Below, piece by piece: positions 16,999-26,428 of a stretch of 64,000 bases of DNA. The DNA is from CAVTWY01 sp963738575 (GTDB lineage Bacteria; Pseudomonadota; Gammaproteobacteria; Burkholderiales; Burkholderiaceae_C), in assembly GCA_963738575.1 (NCBI GenBank), contig CAVTWY010000002.1, forward strand, positions 1,488,001 through 1,552,000, written 5' to 3'. The position numbers and the translations under genes were made by a program. The notes below the pieces were generated by a model. It saw only the letters and a list, made by a program, of their open reading frames with translations. It was not told where the DNA came from and ran no database searches. The first letter of the stretch is position 1. Each line of letters starts with the position of its first letter.

Positions 16999-18317
16999 CC
17001 AACCCAACCACGCTGTGGGCACCCCGTGCTTGGCTCCCCACTGAGCCTTGTGGAAGCGGCGCATGGCACGACAACGTGCTGCTGCAAGTTGCCGCCAATG
17101 GAGCATGGGACCAAATCACCTCGGGCGCGCCATGCCCGCCCCGCGCCCAGCGACTGACGGCCCCCGTGATTCCCAGCTTGGTCAACGCCCACAGCCATGC
17201 CTTTCAGCGCGCGTTTGTGGGTCTTACCGAACGCAGCCACGGCAGCCATGATGACTTTTGGAGTTGGCGCGATCGCATGTACGGCGAAGCGTTGACCATC
17301 ACACCACAGCGAATGCTCGAGGTCGCCACGAAGCTTTACAGCGAGCTTTTGCGCGGCGGCTACACCCAGGTGTGTGAGTTTCACTACCTTCACCATGACG
17401 TGCACGGCAAGCCCTATGCGCCCGCAGCAACCATGGCCATGGCCTTGGTTGAGGCAGCACGCGTGACGGGTATGGGACTGACACTGCTTCCTGTGGTTTA
17501 CGAACGAGCGGGTTTTGATGCACCTGCTTTGCGAGAAGACCAGCGCCGGTTTGCAGCCAATGCCGCCATGGCGCTGTCCATTCGCGACGACATCCGTCGC
17601 ATGGGTGTCGACCACGTCAACGCTGGCATTGCCCTGCACTCTTTGCGTGCGGTGCCCCCGTCCTCTGTGGACGCCATTCAAGCCCTCACGGCCAACGATG
17701 CGGCCGCCATTCACATCCATGTGGCGGAACAGACGGCCGAAGTGGACGCATGCGTGGCTGCCACGGGGCTTCGGCCGTTGGCTTGGTTGACCGAGCACGC
17801 CAAGCTCGATGCACGCTGGCAATTGGTGCATGCCACCCATGCCACCCCCGAAGAAATCCTTGCCGTGGCTTCAGCCCATGCGGGGGTGGTGTTGTGCCCC
17901 ACCACCGAAGCCAACCTTGGGGATGGGCTGTGTGATCTGCAGGGGTGGCTGAATGCCGGAGTCCCCATCGCCATCGGATCCGACAGCCACGTGACGCGCA
18001 GCTGGCCCGAGGAGTTGCGTTGGCTGGAGTACGGCCAGCGGTTGTTGCATCGCCGTCGCAATGTTGCAGCACATCCGGCGCAGGGGCACAACAGTTCGGC
18101 CGCCAGGCTGTTTGATCGCGCTGTCGAAGGTGGCTGCTCAGCCGCTGGTTTTTCCAGTTGGGGCCTTCGCGTCGGTGCCCGCGCCGACTTGTTGGTGCTC
18201 AACACTGACGACAGTGCCCTTCAACACGTTGACTCAGAACACCTGCTGGATGTCGTTGTGTTTGCCAGCCCAGCCCTACCGTTTAAATCGGTGATGGCGG
18301 CAGGACGCTGGGTGTAG
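16995..18317 (+). CDS. hutF: Formimidoylglutamate deiminase
   Basis: Fourth step: N-formimino-L-glutamate to N-formyl-L-glutamate plus ammonia. Amidohydrolase fold with metal ligands in NAHSHAFQRAFVG, CEFHYLHHD, IHVAEQ and GSDSHVTRSWPEEL. Aromatic-rich DDFWSWRDRMYG is typical of HutF. The length of 440 residues is normal. Last gene of the rightward hut operon. Its 3-prime end overlaps the convergent Na/Pi cotransporter gene by 35 bp, leaving no room for a separate terminator. Confidence 0.95.
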   Translation: MTNPTTLWAPRAWLPTEPCGSGAWHDNVLLQVAANGAWDQITSGAPCPPRAQRLTAPVIPSLVNAHSHAFQRAFVGLTERSHGSHDDFWSWRDRMYGEALTITPQRMLEVATKLYSELLRGGYTQVCEFHYLHHDVHGKPYAPAATMAMALVEAARVTGMGLTLLPVVYERAGFDAPALREDQRRFAANAAMALSIRDDIRRMGVDHVNAGIALHSLRAVPPSSVDAIQALTANDAAAIHIHVAEQTAEVDACVAATGLRPLAWLTEHAKLDARWQLVHATHATPEEILAVASAHAGVVLCPTTEANLGDGLCDLQGWLNAGVPIAIGSDSHVTRSWPEELRWLEYGQRLLHRRRNVAAHPAQGHNSSAARLFDRAVEGGCSAAGFSSWGLRVGARADLLVLNTDDSALQHVDSEHLLDVVVFASPALPFKSVMAAGRWV

Positions 18318-20007
18318 CTGGCAGTGACTGGGCGGGCTTTGCGACAACGGCAGACTCTGGTGCCGGCTGAAAGTGTGATTCGCGCAAGCGGGTGTTGGAC
18401 AGTGCGCCGGCCGACTCCAAGATGGGGTAAGCCACCGAACAAAGCAGCGAGTTGATTCGCTTGAGCTCGCTGATGAGGTCGAGGTGCAGCGAGCTGGTTT
18501 CAATACTTTGAGCGGTTTGGTCTTGCAAACGCGCCAAGTGCGTGGCCGCATATTCACGCTCCAAGTCGCGGAAACGCGCTTTCTCTTCAAGCAAGCGCCG
18601 GGCGTCGCGAACGTGACCGTCCAAGAAGACACTCATCGCCAATCGCAGGTTGGACACCAGCCGTTCATGCAAGTGACAAATCTCGGCCATGCCGGCGTCA
18701 GAAAAGCGCCGGCTGCGGCGAATGTTCTTGTCTTCAATGTCTTGCAAGACACGTTCAATGATGTCGCCCACTTGCTCCATGTTGATGGTGAACGACAAGA
18801 TGTCGGTCCAGCGACGGCTTTCACGCTCCGACAAAGCACCGCGCGATATCTGTGTCAAATACAGTTTGATGGACGTGTAAAGCGAATCCACCGTGTCATC
18901 CAATTGGCGCAGCTGCTCGGCCTGCACCAAATCGTTGTTCTTGAGCACTGGCAGCATGCCGCGCAACATGGTCTCCACCACATCAGCCTGGTGCAGCGCC
19001 TCGCGCGCCGCGCACGAGATGGCCAGCGACGGTGACACCAGTGCCGTGGTGTCCAGGTGCTTCGGACGCGAGCTGGACGCACTTTCTTCAGCACGCATCC
19101 AGCGCTCAAGCAGACGTGCCATGGGCTTGGTAAAGGCCACAAACACCAGTGCCATGGCCACGTTGAACATGACGTGAAACGACACCACCACGTGCAGCGA
19201 GCTGACCTGGGTTTGAAGCCACGCCAAAATGCGCGGCAACCACGGCACCATCAGCAGCAAGGCAAATGTTTTGAACAGCAAGTTGCCCACAGGCAGCCGG
19301 CGCGTAGCCACGCTCGCGCGCGCTGTTGACAGCACCGCCAAAATGCCACTGCCCAAATTGGCCCCCAGCACAAGACCCATCGCCACGGGAAGTGGCACCA
19401 ATCCCTGTGCCGCCAAGGTGGCGGTCAGCAGCACGATGGCCAAACTCGAATAGCTGAAGACAGTCAATGCAGCGCCCACCACCACGTCAAGCAGCACTTC
19501 GTTGGGCAATGCAGCAAGCAAGGCGCGCACCGCAGGGGCGTCGGTCAGTGGCTTGGTGCTCTCAATGATCAACTGCAGCGCCAAGGTGATCAACCCCAAG
19601 CCGATCAAAATCCGCCCCACCCGGCCCACCGTCGATTGCTCGCGTGAGATGTACAACATCACGCCCACAAAGATCAACAGCGGCGACAACCATGACAGGT
19701 CAAAGGAAAACACCCCCACCATCAGTGCACTGCCAACATCGGCGCCGAGCATCACGGCCAGTGCCGCCGCAGTGCCCACCAAACCCTGGCCCACAAATGA
19801 CGCCACGATCAGGCACGTTGCCGTGCTGGACTGCAGCAACGCCGTAACGCTGGCCCCCGCGAGCATGGCCGTAGGCTTGTTGGATACGCTCGCATGCAGT
19901 ACCAAACGAAGCTTCTCGCCGAAAGTTTGCAGCATGCCCGTGCGGACGATCTGCGTTGCCCACACCAACAACGCGATCGCGGCCAACAAATTAAGCAGGT
20001 GAATCAT
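18283..20007 (-). CDS. Na/Pi cotransporter family protein with PhoU-like C-terminus
   Basis: Inner-membrane sodium/phosphate cotransporter-like protein. The N-terminal 300 or so residues hold eight or nine hydrophobic helices in two Na_Pi_cotrans repeats, with the family motif LLQSSTAT in the first and GANLGSG in the second. Residues about 330-530 are a charged helical PhoU-like domain (EALHQADVVETMLRGML, DTVDSLY, INMEQVGDIIERVL). The tail is Pro-rich. The length of 574 residues matches the YjbB/NptA class. It probably moves phosphate in or out with sodium; the PhoU-like part suggests control by phosphate status. Its end overlaps the end of hutF. Confidence 0.9.
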   Translation of the reverse strand: MIHLLNLLAAIALLVWATQIVRTGMLQTFGEKLRLVLHASVSNKPTAMLAGASVTALLQSSTATCLIVASFVGQGLVGTAAALAVMLGADVGSALMVGVFSFDLSWLSPLLIFVGVMLYISREQSTVGRVGRILIGLGLITLALQLIIESTKPLTDAPAVRALLAALPNEVLLDVVVGAALTVFSYSSLAIVLLTATLAAQGLVPLPVAMGLVLGANLGSGILAVLSTARASVATRRLPVGNLLFKTFALLLMVPWLPRILAWLQTQVSSLHVVVSFHVMFNVAMALVFVAFTKPMARLLERWMRAEESASSSRPKHLDTTALVSPSLAISCAAREALHQADVVETMLRGMLPVLKNNDLVQAEQLRQLDDTVDSLYTSIKLYLTQISRGALSERESRRWTDILSFTINMEQVGDIIERVLQDIEDKNIRRSRRFSDAGMAEICHLHERLVSNLRLAMSVFLDGHVRDARRLLEEKARFRDLEREYAATHLARLQDQTAQSIETSSLHLDLISELKRINSLLCSVAYPILESAGALSNTRLRESHFQPAPESAVVAKPAQSLPATPSVLPPSPI

Positions 20008-20157
20008 TGGGTTTGGAGGATCAGCAGCGTGAATTCCATCACGTGCCCTCTCGGAGCGTGCTGGTCAACGTGCAGGATGACCAAAGCGGCAAAATGTTGC
20101 AAGGGAGCAAGCGCTCAAAATGCAGAAAAAGTGGCCATTCTTCGCGTCATGGGAAGT

Positions 20158-21429
20158 TCAATACCGCCCAGTGATACCTGCCAAACTCAAATACCAGTGT
20201 GCCAGCGACTTGACAAGGCTGCGCCGCACCACGGCCTTCCACCCTGTCTTCAAGTCAGGCACGCCCACCCGAACCGAGTGCGCCACTGCATCGTCAAAGG
20301 CTGCCTTGAGCCGCATCGCAAAATCGCGATCATCAACGACCAGGTTGGCCTCCAAGTTCAACAGCAGCGACAACGGGTCGATGTTGGAGCTTCCCACCGT
20401 CGCCCAATGGTTGTCAACCACGGCGATTTTGGCGTGCAAGTAGGCATGCATGTATTCGTGAATCTGAATGTCATGCGTCAACATTTCGTCGTACAAAACG
20501 CGTGCCGCCACTGCGGCGATTCGGTAGTCAATCTTGCCTTGAAGAATGACGCGAACTCGCACACCGCGTCGCGCGGCTTCGATCAAGGCACGCCGAAAGT
20601 GACGTCCCGGGTAAAAATAAGGTGACACCAAGTCCACCTGGTCAACCGCCCGTGCAATGGCGTCCACGTACGATCGCTCGATGGCACGACGCTGTCGCAA
20701 GTTGTCACGAATCACCAAGGCAACCTGGACAGGTTGTGGAGGTTGCAACGTCGTATCCACTGCACGTCGACGGCTTTGCGCAAACCGCATCTGCCTCGCG
20801 GCGGCCCTCAGTCGCTGCAACGGTTCGCTGCTGCGCGCTGCTGCCAGGGCCTCGTCACGCCAGCTGGCGCCCCAGTGGGCGCGAGACCAAACGGCTCGAA
20901 TCGTCTGCTCAATGACTGCGACCACCGGCCCATGGACTTCAACTGCAAAGTCGAGACGCGGGGTCGGTGTGACACCATGGGTGACGTCAATGTGATCGTC
21001 GATGATGTTGATCCCACCCACGAAACCAATCACACCATCCACACTGCACAGCTTTTGGTGCAAGCGTCGCAGTTGCCCCGGCTGAAGCCACGCCCACCAG
21101 CGATTCAAGGGTCGAAACACGACCCACTCAACGTCATCGCCGTGAAACCAGGATTGGAGGGTGGCAAGGTAGCGGTTGGAGCCAAAACCATCAACCACCA
21201 GACCCACGCGCACGCCACGCTGCGCAGCGCGCGACAACGCGTGCGCCACGCCCCTTGCATGCGCGTCGTCATGAAAAATGTAGGTGGCCATCCAGACCTC
21301 GCGCTGCGCACCTTCGATGGCGCGATGCAGCGCGGCAAAGAGTGCGTCACCGCCCGCGAGCAACGCAACTTGATGCCCGCCGGCATACCGCGGCAAGGCG
21401 TCTCGCCGACGCTCGTCAAGCAAGTTCAA
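20158..21429 (-). CDS. clsB: Cardiolipin synthase B-like phospholipase D family protein
   Basis: Predicted cardiolipin synthase, joining phosphatidyl groups at the inner membrane. Both HKD motifs of the PLD superfamily are intact: LHQKLCSVDG followed by GGIN, and LHAKIAVVDNHWATVGSSN. There are no N-terminal membrane helices, as in ClsB (YbhO) and unlike ClsA. The length of 423 residues fits. It overlaps the EEP-nuclease-like gene upstream by 14 bp, the same pairing as E. coli ybhP-clsB, which supports the assignment. Confidence 0.88.
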   Translation of the reverse strand: MNLLDERRRDALPRYAGGHQVALLAGGDALFAALHRAIEGAQREVWMATYIFHDDAHARGVAHALSRAAQRGVRVGLVVDGFGSNRYLATLQSWFHGDDVEWVVFRPLNRWWAWLQPGQLRRLHQKLCSVDGVIGFVGGINIIDDHIDVTHGVTPTPRLDFAVEVHGPVVAVIEQTIRAVWSRAHWGASWRDEALAAARSSEPLQRLRAAARQMRFAQSRRRAVDTTLQPPQPVQVALVIRDNLRQRRAIERSYVDAIARAVDQVDLVSPYFYPGRHFRRALIEAARRGVRVRVILQGKIDYRIAAVAARVLYDEMLTHDIQIHEYMHAYLHAKIAVVDNHWATVGSSNIDPLSLLLNLEANLVVDDRDFAMRLKAAFDDAVAHSVRVGVPDLKTGWKAVVRRSLVKSLAHWYLSLAGITGRY

Positions 21430-22222
21430 ATTCAGCCACCAAGGGCAGGTGGTCTGACATGCGCGCCCACGCTGATCCTCGAGGCACGTACGTGGCGCGG
21501 CAGCTCAACCCTCGCGTGTAGATGCGATCCAGCGCAAACACCGGCACCCTTGAGGGGAACGTGGGTCGATCGCTGGCATCGGCTTGGCGCCCACGCCCCC
21601 TTGCAAACCCCATCGCGACCATCGCCGGATCCAACTTGGCGCCCCAGTCGTTGAAATCGCCCGCGACGATGACATGCTCGCCCTTGGGCACGGTGGCTGC
21701 GATGAAGCGCTCAAGGCTCTGCACCTGGCGCACACGGCTGGCGTGCATCAACCCCAAGTGGGCAACGATGCAGTGCAGCGTGACACCGTCCCATTGCACG
21801 GGCACGTGCAACAAGCCACGCTGCTCGAATCGGTGGTCACTGACATCGTGGTGGCCCGTCTCGCCCATGGGCCAGCGCGAGAGCAGCGCATTGCCGTGCT
21901 CGCCGTGTCGCGTGATGGCGTTGCTGCGGTAAGCCACGTCAAACCCTTCAGGCGCCAAGAAGGCCGCCTGCCCTTCTTCGGGCCACCCGAACCAAGTTTG
22001 CTCAAACCGTCGCGCTTCGCGGTGGTGAAAGAGCCGCACCTCTTGCAAGAACACCAGATCGGCATCAAGCGCCTCGATGCCAAGGCCCAGGTTGTGAATC
22101 TCCAGTCGCTTGCGCAACCCCAACCCTCGCACGCCCTTGTGGATGTTGTAGGTCGCAACGCGCAGCACCCCGTCGAGGATGCTGTGCGATGGCAACACCG
22201 TTGACGAGAAACGACTCAGCAT
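21416..22222 (-). CDS. Endonuclease/exonuclease/phosphatase (EEP) family protein, YbhP-like
   Basis: Metal-dependent hydrolase of the EEP superfamily. Motifs in order: VATYNIHKG, DLVFLQEV with the metal-binding Glu, GNALLSR, AHLGL, VAGDFNDWG and MSDHLPLVAEF with the catalytic His near the C-terminus. No signal peptide is evident. The family includes nucleases and phospholipid or phosphoinositide phosphatases. The overlap with the cardiolipin synthase gene and the YbhP precedent suggest a role in membrane lipid metabolism, which is inferred. Confidence 0.85.
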   Translation of the reverse strand: MLSRFSSTVLPSHSILDGVLRVATYNIHKGVRGLGLRKRLEIHNLGLGIEALDADLVFLQEVRLFHHREARRFEQTWFGWPEEGQAAFLAPEGFDVAYRSNAITRHGEHGNALLSRWPMGETGHHDVSDHRFEQRGLLHVPVQWDGVTLHCIVAHLGLMHASRVRQVQSLERFIAATVPKGEHVIVAGDFNDWGAKLDPAMVAMGFARGRGRQADASDRPTFPSRVPVFALDRIYTRGLSCRATYVPRGSAWARMSDHLPLVAEFELA

Positions 22223-22267
22223 GGTGCCACGCCCTTCGGCAGCATCGGCAAAGTCGCTGTTGCCACT

Positions 22268-23351
22268 TCAGCGCTCAAAGCGAACCTTCATTGCCAAAAA
22301 GCGGCTCTCAAAGAATCGGAAACTCAACCCTGCACAGATGACGGCTCCCACGGTCGTGGCGACAAAAACAGCGGGCCAAGGCGTGCCAATGCCAGCAGCA
22401 CCCAAGACCTTGGTGGCAAAGTGGCCGGCCAACACGTGCAGCAGGTAGATGCCATAACTGATGGAACCGATGTACACCAAGATGCGGATGTTCAAGATTC
22501 GCTGCAAAGCATACCGCTGAGGCAAGCAAGTCGACAACACCAGCAATGCGCAGGCCAAGTGCGTGATGGACCGAGGCAAGCCGTTCCAAGCGAGCGCGCC
22601 GACCAACAACACCGCCAACACCAAACAGCTCCAGTAGCCGCCCAAAACGGGGTGCAGCAGTGCAAACCCCCGCCGCGAGTTAAGCGCCAGCGCACCAGCG
22701 GCCCCAAGAAGAATGGCCAGTGGCACCTTGTAAACAAACCACAAAACGGAACCCGCCCGCGAGTGATCGGGCTTCACAAACCACTCGAGCAGTAGCAAGA
22801 CAGCGATCACAGCCAACAACCATTGCAGCGCCCGCGTCGACGTACCCAACAAGATCAGCAACGGAGGCCACAAAAGATAAAACTGCTCTTCTGCAGCAAT
22901 CGACCACGCAATGTAGAAGATGGTCCGCTCTTCGAGCTGAACAAACCAGTTGGACGTGTGCGTGGCGAAGTAAACTAAGTTTTTGAAAAACTGCTGCCCT
23001 GCCGGCTGAGTGCCGCTCCAACAAAAACGTCAACAGACAATAGAGCAAGAGCACGCCGTAATAGAGAGGAAAAATCCGCAATGTTCGGCGCACATAAAAC
23101 GCACGCAGGTCGATGCGTCCGTGCCGCTCCCGTTCGCGCACCAAGAGCGTTGTGATCAAGAAACCGCTGATGGCGAAGAAAAGCGAAACGCCTTCGCTTC
23201 CAGCAACTGCAAGCCATGTGCCTTGAAAGCTCCTGCCGGCCGTGTGATGCCAAACAACGGCAAGAACACTGATGGCACGCAAACCGTCAAGCGAGTCAAA
23301 CCGCTGACGCGCTTTGAATTGTTGGAAGGGTTCGTCGGCGGTCACTTTCAT
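22268..23351 (-). pseudogene. Acyltransferase 3 family gene, frameshifted
   Basis: Membrane O-acyltransferase of the OafA/acyltransferase-3 family, split between two frames. From the ATG at 23351 (ATGA overlap with the nudB stop) the first frame gives LDGLRAISVLAVVWHHTAG, FFAISGFLITTLL and RRTLRIFPLYY, all family motifs, and then turns to nonsense after FLLERHSA. The other frame takes over around 22985-23025 with QFFKNLVYFATHTSNWF and IAWSIAAEEQFYLLWP, and runs to 22268 through the remaining helices (SISYGIYLLH). One extra base, or two missing, explains it. Repaired, it would be about 360 residues, normal for the family. It would have transferred an acyl group to a surface sugar or lipid. A sequencing error cannot be excluded. 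Confidence 0.82.
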
Positions 23352-23839
23352 GATCGCTCCGTCGGTATCGACTTGGCGGCATCGCACATTCGAGGCAACA
23401 GCAGGATCGCCTCTGCATTGCTGGGCGAAAAACACCGATCGGCAGCCTCGTGCCAATGCAACCACTCAGCATTCAGATGCTCGCGAGGGCTGAGTTGAAC
23501 GGCCATGGTCGAGGGCAAACACAACCCAAAGACGTGCTCAGTGTTGTGCGTGATGCCAGGCGCATAACGATGCCGCCACACGGGATAGATTTCATAGACA
23601 TTTTGCAAATGCCAGTCCTGCAAGGCATGCGCCGGGACGCCGTCACATCCAATGGTTATGCCGGTTTCTTCTTCCACTTCGCGCACGCAGGTGGCCGCCA
23701 ATGGCTCATCCACACGGTCTTTGGACCCAGTGACACTCTGCCAAAACCCTGGCTTGTCAGCACGCTCCAGCAACAACACTTGCAGATCTAGCGTGTAAAT
23801 CACAACCAGAACCGACTCGGGTAGTTTGTAAGCGGTCAT
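23348..23839 (-). CDS. nudB: Dihydroneopterin triphosphate diphosphatase
   Basis: Nudix hydrolase removing pyrophosphate from dihydroneopterin triphosphate in folate synthesis. The Nudix helix reads EPLAATCVREVEEETGI after VTGSKD; the spacing from the Gly to the first Glu is one residue longer than the textbook Nudix box. Other NudB-like features are GFWQSVTGS and the TEHVFGL strand. The length of 163 residues fits. It lies 12 bp after aspS, the usual betaproteobacterial neighbour. Confidence 0.88.
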   Translation of the reverse strand: MTAYKLPESVLVVIYTLDLQVLLLERADKPGFWQSVTGSKDRVDEPLAATCVREVEEETGITIGCDGVPAHALQDWHLQNVYEIYPVWRHRYAPGITHNTEHVFGLCLPSTMAVQLSPREHLNAEWLHWHEAADRCFSPSNAEAILLLPRMCDAAKSIPTERS

Positions 23840-23851
23840 GGCGCTCGACCG

Positions 23852-25654
23852 TCATGAGGCGACGGGGTTTCGAAGGCGGATGTGAAGATCGCGCAGTTGA
23901 GGTTCGTCCACAAGCCCGGGCGCCCCCGTCAACAAGCATTGAGCGCGCTGGGTTTTGGGGAACGCGATCACGTCTCGAATGCTCTCGGCTTTGGCCATCA
24001 TCGTCACCAGACGGTCCAAACCGAACGCCAGCCCCCCGTGCGGTGGTGCGCCATACTGCAATGCGTCCAGTAAAAAGCCGAACTTCTCTTGCGCCTCGGC
24101 CGGCGGGATGCGCAGTGCGTTGAAAACCTTGCTTTGAATGTCGGCGCGGTGGATTCGCACCGAACCGCCGCCCAGCTCCCAGCCATTGAGCACCATGTCG
24201 TAGGCCTTGGCAACGCACTGCTCAGGCGCTGTGTCCATCAAGTCTTCATGGCCGTCTTTGGGTGCCGTGAAAGGGTGATGCACCGCCACCCACCGTTGGT
24301 TGTCGTCGTCGTGTTCAAACATGGGGAAATCGACCACCCACAGGGGTGCCCAACGGTCCTCAAAGAGTCCTTGCGCCCGGCCAAACTCGCTGTGGCCAAC
24401 CTTCACGCGAAGCGCCCCCAAGGCGTCATTGACCACCTTGGCCTTGTCGGCGCCAAAGAAAACCAGGTCACCCGCCTTGGCGCCCGTGCGTGTCAGCACC
24501 GCCAAAAGCGCTTTGTCGTGGATGTTCTTCACGATGGGAGATTGCAAACCCGCCCGCATGTCCTGGCCAGGCGCCGTCGCCACTTCATTGACCTTGATCC
24601 AGGCCAAACCTTTGGCGCCGTAGATCTTCACAAATTCGCCGTACGCGTCGATGTCACCGCGACTCATGGCTGCGCCCCCCGGAATGCGCATGGCGACCAC
24701 ACGTCCGCCGGGCGTTGAAGCGGGTGCCGAAAAAACCTTGAAGTCAACGTCACCCATGACGTCGGTCAACTCGGTGAACTCGAGCTTGACGCGCAGATCG
24801 GGCTTGTCGGATCCAAATCGGGCCATCGCCTCGCTGTACTTCATCACGGGGTATTCGGGCAGATCCACCCCAAGCACATCAACAAAGACGCCTCGAATCA
24901 TCGTCTCCATGATGGCGCGAATCTCGACTTCACCCAAAAACGATGTCTCGATGTCGATCTGCGTGAACTCGGGCTGGCGATCAGCACGCAAGTCTTCGTC
25001 GCGAAAGCACTTGGTAATTTGGTAGTAACGGTCGAAGCCTGCCACCATCAACAGCTGCTTGAACAACTGGGGCGATTGCGGCAGTGCAAAAAAGTGACCA
25101 TCGTGAACCCTGGAAGGCACAAGATAATCCCGCGCGCCCTCTGGCGTGCTTTTGGTCAGCATCGGGGTTTCGATGTCGATGAAACCTTGAGCGTCCAAAA
25201 ATTGGCGCACCGCCATCGCCACGCGATAGCGCAGGCGCATGTTTTTTTGCATTTGCGGGCGCCGCAGGTCGAGCACGCGGTGGGTGAGACGCGTGGTCTC
25301 TGACAGATTCTCGTCGTCCAACTGAAAAGCCGGCGTGACGCTGGGGTTGAGCACTTCAAGTGCGTGCGCCAGAACCTCCACCTTGCCGCTGGCCAGGTTG
25401 GCATTTTCGGTGGCTGCGGGTCGTGCGCGAACAAGCCCCGTCACCTGGAGCACAAACTCGTTGCGAACGCCTTCGGCGGTGGCAAAAACGTCGGCACGAT
25501 CAGGGTCGCAAACGATTTGCACCAGACCTTCGCGGTCGCGAAGATCGACAAAAATCACGCCGCCATGGTCGCGGCGGCGATGGGCCCAGCCCATCAACGT
25601 AACAGTCTGACCCAGCAGCTTGTCGCTGACGAGTCCGCAGTAGGTGGTTCTCAT
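23852..25654 (-). CDS. aspS: Aspartate-tRNA ligase
   Basis: Charges tRNA-Asp (and possibly tRNA-Asn, if non-discriminating). An N-terminal OB-fold anticodon-binding domain (VTLMGWAHRRRDHGGVIFVDLRDREG) is followed by a class II core: motif 2 in CFRDEDLRADRQPEFTQID and motif 3 in GLAFGLDRL. The bacterial GAD insertion lies between them. At 600 residues it is full length. The ATG at 25654 was preferred over an upstream TTG because it begins at the family N-terminus (MRTTYCG). It sits in the common fmdB-DUF502-aspS-nudB order. Confidence 0.97.
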   Translation of the reverse strand: MRTTYCGLVSDKLLGQTVTLMGWAHRRRDHGGVIFVDLRDREGLVQIVCDPDRADVFATAEGVRNEFVLQVTGLVRARPAATENANLASGKVEVLAHALEVLNPSVTPAFQLDDENLSETTRLTHRVLDLRRPQMQKNMRLRYRVAMAVRQFLDAQGFIDIETPMLTKSTPEGARDYLVPSRVHDGHFFALPQSPQLFKQLLMVAGFDRYYQITKCFRDEDLRADRQPEFTQIDIETSFLGEVEIRAIMETMIRGVFVDVLGVDLPEYPVMKYSEAMARFGSDKPDLRVKLEFTELTDVMGDVDFKVFSAPASTPGGRVVAMRIPGGAAMSRGDIDAYGEFVKIYGAKGLAWIKVNEVATAPGQDMRAGLQSPIVKNIHDKALLAVLTRTGAKAGDLVFFGADKAKVVNDALGALRVKVGHSEFGRAQGLFEDRWAPLWVVDFPMFEHDDDNQRWVAVHHPFTAPKDGHEDLMDTAPEQCVAKAYDMVLNGWELGGGSVRIHRADIQSKVFNALRIPPAEAQEKFGFLLDALQYGAPPHGGLAFGLDRLVTMMAKAESIRDVIAFPKTQRAQCLLTGAPGLVDEPQLRDLHIRLRNPVAS

Positions 25655-25752
25655 GGTGTGTGTCTGACTCAAAATAGGAAGGGATTGCGTTGGGCCGTGC
25701 GGCGGGGGGCAGGTGCGTAGACTGGGGCCCTGGCTGAACGCTCGCCGTGCGT

Positions 25753-26409
25753 TCAGCCGATGCGGTTTCGAGACGAAGCGTCCTCGATCGCAACAGCAGC
25801 AGAGGACGGGGCCACAACGCCCATGGAGATAACGTACTTCAGCGCCTGGTCCACACTCATGCCCAGCGGTAGCACGTCGGCACGCTTCATCAACAAGAAG
25901 AATCCCGACGTCGGGTTGGGGGTTGTGGGCACGTAAACGCTGAGCCAGTCGTCACCCAAGTGCGCTTCGACTTCGCCGCTGGGCTTGCCAGTCACAAAGG
26001 CGACCGTCCACGAGCCCTGACGAGGGTACTGAACCAACACCGCTTCGCGGAAGGCGTTGCCACCCGTCGAAAACAGCGTATCGGACACTTGCTTGACCGA
26101 GCTGTAAATCGATTTGACGATGGGGATGCGATTCATCAGCTTGTCCCACTGACGAACCCACCACTGACCGAAGACGTTGGTGACAAAAACGCCTGTCAAC
26201 AACATCATGGCGACCAAGACCAACATGCTCAACCCCGGAATCGCTTTGAGCTGCGAGATCCAAGCAGATGACGACGGTGCGATGGCCTTGATACCGTCCA
26301 AAAACCAGGAGAACATCGAGTCCGTCAGCCCCAGCAGCCACAGCAACACCCAAATGGTGATGGCCAGGGGCAACCAGGTGAGCAATCCGGCGATGAGGTA
26401 TTTCTTCAC
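25753..26409 (-). CDS. DUF502 domain-containing membrane protein
   Basis: Small membrane protein with two N-terminal hydrophobic segments (LIAGLLTWLPLAITIWVLLW and LSMLVLVAMMLLTGVFV) and a soluble C-terminal part with the DUF502 pattern RIPIVKSIYSSVKQVSDTL and VPTTPNPTSGFF. The 218-residue length is typical. The biochemical role is unknown. The gene is conserved next to fmdB and aspS in betaproteobacteria, here 19 bp after fmdB and about 98 bp before aspS. Confidence 0.9.
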   Translation of the reverse strand: MKKYLIAGLLTWLPLAITIWVLLWLLGLTDSMFSWFLDGIKAIAPSSSAWISQLKAIPGLSMLVLVAMMLLTGVFVTNVFGQWWVRQWDKLMNRIPIVKSIYSSVKQVSDTLFSTGGNAFREAVLVQYPRQGSWTVAFVTGKPSGEVEAHLGDDWLSVYVPTTPNPTSGFFLLMKRADVLPLGMSVDQALKYVISMGVVAPSSAAVAIEDASSRNRIG

Positions 26410-26428
26410 AGGCGATGCTCAGTGCGTG

